Part shown: positions 3,621-5,315 of the stretch, piece after piece | Layout: each line of letters begins with the position of its first letter | Numbering within the stretch: position 1 is the first letter of the stretch | Origin: an uncultured bacterium | GTDB taxonomy: Bacteria; Actinomycetota; Actinomycetes; S36-B12 | Assembly: GCA_903940375.1 (NCBI GenBank) | Contig: CAJAKT010000398.1 | Location: 1-5,315, forward strand | Direction of reading: 5' to 3' | Length of the DNA: 5,315 bases | The notes under the pieces: model-generated | The model's database searches: none | The model's input: only the letters and a program-made list of their open reading frames with translations | Told to the model about the DNA's origin: nothing | Translations under genes and position numbers: made by a program

Positions 3621-5315
3621 CTACTCCCCGGGGTCGACCCGCCATGCCCCAATCCGAACCGCCAACTCGTCCACGTCCGTGGTGGGCGCATCACACACGA
3701 AGGCGCGACAGATGTACGCCGTGACGTCACCTCCGAGGCTCGGTCGGTCGCGCAGGAGTGGCACGTCGTCGCCCACCCGTCCGACCGTCACGACCAGCCC
3801 GGGCGAGGTGCCGAGCATGGCGGTGCGATGCCAGGCGCGGAGGTCTCCGACCGACTCCGCCACGACGGCCACCTCGAGCGGTCCAGCCGCCAGCGCGGTC
3901 GCCGCGACCAGTCCCCAGCCCACACCACGCGGTCCCCGGCCGACCATCGGCGTCACGATCGCGAGCGCCCGCTCGGCCACATCGCGGTACTCCTGGACCC
4001 CCGTCAGGGCGGACTGCGTGACGCACGCGTTGGCAACAGCGAACCAGCCGGACGGCTCGGCATTGTCGAAAGGGTCCCGCGGCCGCTGGATCAGCGGAGC
4101 CGCGTCGTCAGCGGTGTCGTAGAAGCCGCCCTGACCGTCTGCGAAGTGCTGGATCGCGATATCGAGCATGATGCCCGCGAGCACGAGCCATTCGTCATCG
4201 CCCGTCACCTGGAAGAGCGACTGGAAACCCTCGGCCACGCATCCGTAGTCGTCGAGCACCGCGTCGTTCCCGCCGGGCCGACCATCGCGCGACGTTCGGC
4301 ACAGACGGTCGTCGCCGTGGGCGCCCAGGTGAATGGCGACAAGCAGGTCGGCCGCCGCTAGCGCTGCCTCGACCCACTCCGGCTCGTCGAGCAGCGCGCC
4401 CGCTTCCGCCATGGCGGCAATCGCCAGGCCATTCCACGACGCGACGATCTTGTCGTCACGTCCTGGTCGCGCCCGGTGTGCTCGGGCCGTAAAGAGGCGC
4501 GCACGAACATCGGCCCACCGCTCAGCATCGTCCGGATCGCGCCGCAATTGCAGCGTCGACTGGCCATGCTCGAAGGTGCCAGAGGGCGTCACCGTGAGCA
4601 GGCCCGCGGCCCATGCGCCGTCATCCTCACCGAGCACGGCGATGAGCTCAGCGACGGACCACGCGTAGAAGGCCCCTTCGCGTCCCTCACTGTCGGCATC
4701 GAGCGCGGCCGCGAAACCTCCCTCAGGAGTGCGCATCTCGCGCAGCAGGAACTCCGCCGTCTCCCGCACGATGCGCTCCGCGAGCGGAGACCGAGTGAGC
4801 CGCCACCAGTGCAGGTACACCCGCAGCAGCAGCGCGTTGTCGTACAGCATCTTCTCGAAGTGCGGCACGACCCAGTCGGGATCGACGGAGTACCGCGCGA
4901 AGCCACCACCGAGTTGGTCAAACATGCCGCCACGGGCCATCGCCTCAAGGGTCTCCGTCGCCATGCCCAAAGAGCGCTCATCGCCCGTCAGCGCGTTGTG
5001 GCGGAGCAGGAACTCCAGCACCATCGACGGCGGGAACTTCGGCGCACCGCCGAAGCCGCCGGCGCGCCCGTCGAAATCGCGTGCGAGCGATGACACCGCA
5101 GTCGCAAGGTCGTCCACGCCGGGGGCCTGCGCCTCGTTCTCCGGCATTGGCCGAGCGGCGAGGGCCGCAGTGATGCGCTCGCCCGCGGAGAGCACCTCCG
5201 CACGACGCTTCTCCCACGTGTCGGAGATCGCCTCGATCAGCTGCGGGAACGACGGCATCTGGTGTCGTGGTTCCGGCGGGAAGTACGTGCCTGCGTAGAA
5301 GGGCCGTCCGTCCTG
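3621..5315 (-). CDS. YyaL/DUF255-family protein (thioredoxin-like plus six-hairpin domain), N-terminus cut by window edge
   Basis: The visible 564 residues belong to the COG1331/YyaL (spermatogenesis-associated protein 20) family, whose reaction is not established. The frame is open to the window edge and begins with QDGRPFYAGTYFPPEPRHQMP, matching the end of the family's thioredoxin-like domain; the CxxC-type region would lie outside. The ATG at 5258 is therefore internal. The (alpha/alpha)6 barrel-like part follows, with GGFGGAPKFP (86-95), HFEKMLYDNALLL (152-164), DADSEGREGAFYAW (206-219), KIVASWNGLAIAAMA (289-303) and DDYGCVAEG (355-363). Near the end AYICRAFVC (533-541) has the conserved Cys pair. 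Family proteins are usually about 650-700 residues, so roughly 100 are missing. At 421-424 the sequence reads PSGW where relatives, as I remember them, commonly have a small or polar residue. It is first in the visible run of genes; its M. tuberculosis counterpart Rv1084 likewise lies close to the Rv1086 prenyltransferase. Confidence 0.93.
   Translation of the reverse strand, partial: QDGRPFYAGTYFPPEPRHQMPSFPQLIEAISDTWEKRRAEVLSAGERITAALAARPMPENEAQAPGVDDLATAVSSLARDFDGRAGGFGGAPKFPPSMVLEFLLRHNALTGDERSLGMATETLEAMARGGMFDQLGGGFARYSVDPDWVVPHFEKMLYDNALLLRVYLHWWRLTRSPLAERIVRETAEFLLREMRTPEGGFAAALDADSEGREGAFYAWSVAELIAVLGEDDGAWAAGLLTVTPSGTFEHGQSTLQLRRDPDDAERWADVRARLFTARAHRARPGRDDKIVASWNGLAIAAMAEAGALLDEPEWVEAALAAADLLVAIHLGAHGDDRLCRTSRDGRPGGNDAVLDDYGCVAEGFQSLFQVTGDDEWLVLAGIMLDIAIQHFADGQGGFYDTADDAAPLIQRPRDPFDNAEPSGWFAVANACVTQSALTGVQEYRDVAERALAIVTPMVGRGPRGVGWGLVAATALAAGPLEVAVVAESVGDLRAWHRTAMLGTSPGLVVTVGRVGDDVPLLRDRPSLGGDVTAYICRAFVCDAPTTDVDELAVRIGAWRVDPGE

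Noticed and set aside
3600..4361. Plus-strand ORF (253 codons) antisense to the YyaL-like gene
   Set aside because: Shadow of a well-conserved minus-strand gene; no domain, low-complexity arginine-rich composition.
5256..5258. ATG at 5258 as start of the YyaL-like protein
   Set aside because: The frame stays open to 5315 and the upstream residues (RPFYAGTYFPP) are a conserved family motif, so the gene continues beyond the window.

Overview
The window looks like a chromosomal stretch from a high-GC actinobacterium. Support comes from the GC-rich third codon positions, GTG starts, short gaps, and a gene set whose closest remembered counterparts are mycobacterial/streptomycete (Rv1084-like, Rv1086-like and PhoH2-like proteins). 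The genus cannot be fixed from the sequence alone.

All five genes lie on the minus strand, so transcription runs from high to low coordinates. In that order: (i) a YyaL/DUF255-family protein (3621-5315), cut at its N terminus by the window edge; (ii) a cis-prenyltransferase of the UppS family (2810-3577) resembling the mycobacterial short-chain Z-farnesyl diphosphate synthase; (iii) a DUF1275/YoaK-type membrane protein (2025-2813), whose GTG start overlaps the prenyltransferase stop by four bases; (iv) a PIN-PhoH fusion ATPase, PhoH2 (633-1949); (v) a secreted lysozyme-fold protein of the transglycosylase/Rpf type (1-404), cut at its C terminus by the window edge. Genes i-iv are tightly packed (43 bp, -4 bp, 75 bp) and may form one transcription unit.

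The only sizeable gap, 405-632, is rich in signals. Moving from phoH2 towards the cell-wall hydrolase gene it holds: two direct DnaA-box-like nonamers 12 bp apart (600-620); a perfect TGTGA-N6-TCACA CRP/GlxR-type palindrome (581-596); a candidate sigma70-type promoter (525-554); a 6+6 bp inverted repeat covering the candidate -10 (516-535); tandem TCACA half-sites (507-516); a small hairpin (458-476); and a good Shine-Dalgarno. cAMP-receptor-type control of an Rpf/transglycosylase gene fits known actinobacterial biology. No stretch longer than 300 bases lacks a gene.

Themes: lipid-carrier/cis-prenyl metabolism, RNA processing (PhoH2) and peptidoglycan remodelling sit side by side. No mobile element, tRNA, rRNA or CRISPR array was seen. 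I found no clearly new multi-gene system. The most interesting parts are the regulatory gap at 405-632, the short-chain signature in the prenyltransferase, and a PhoH2 gene with no room for the usual upstream PhoAT-type partner.
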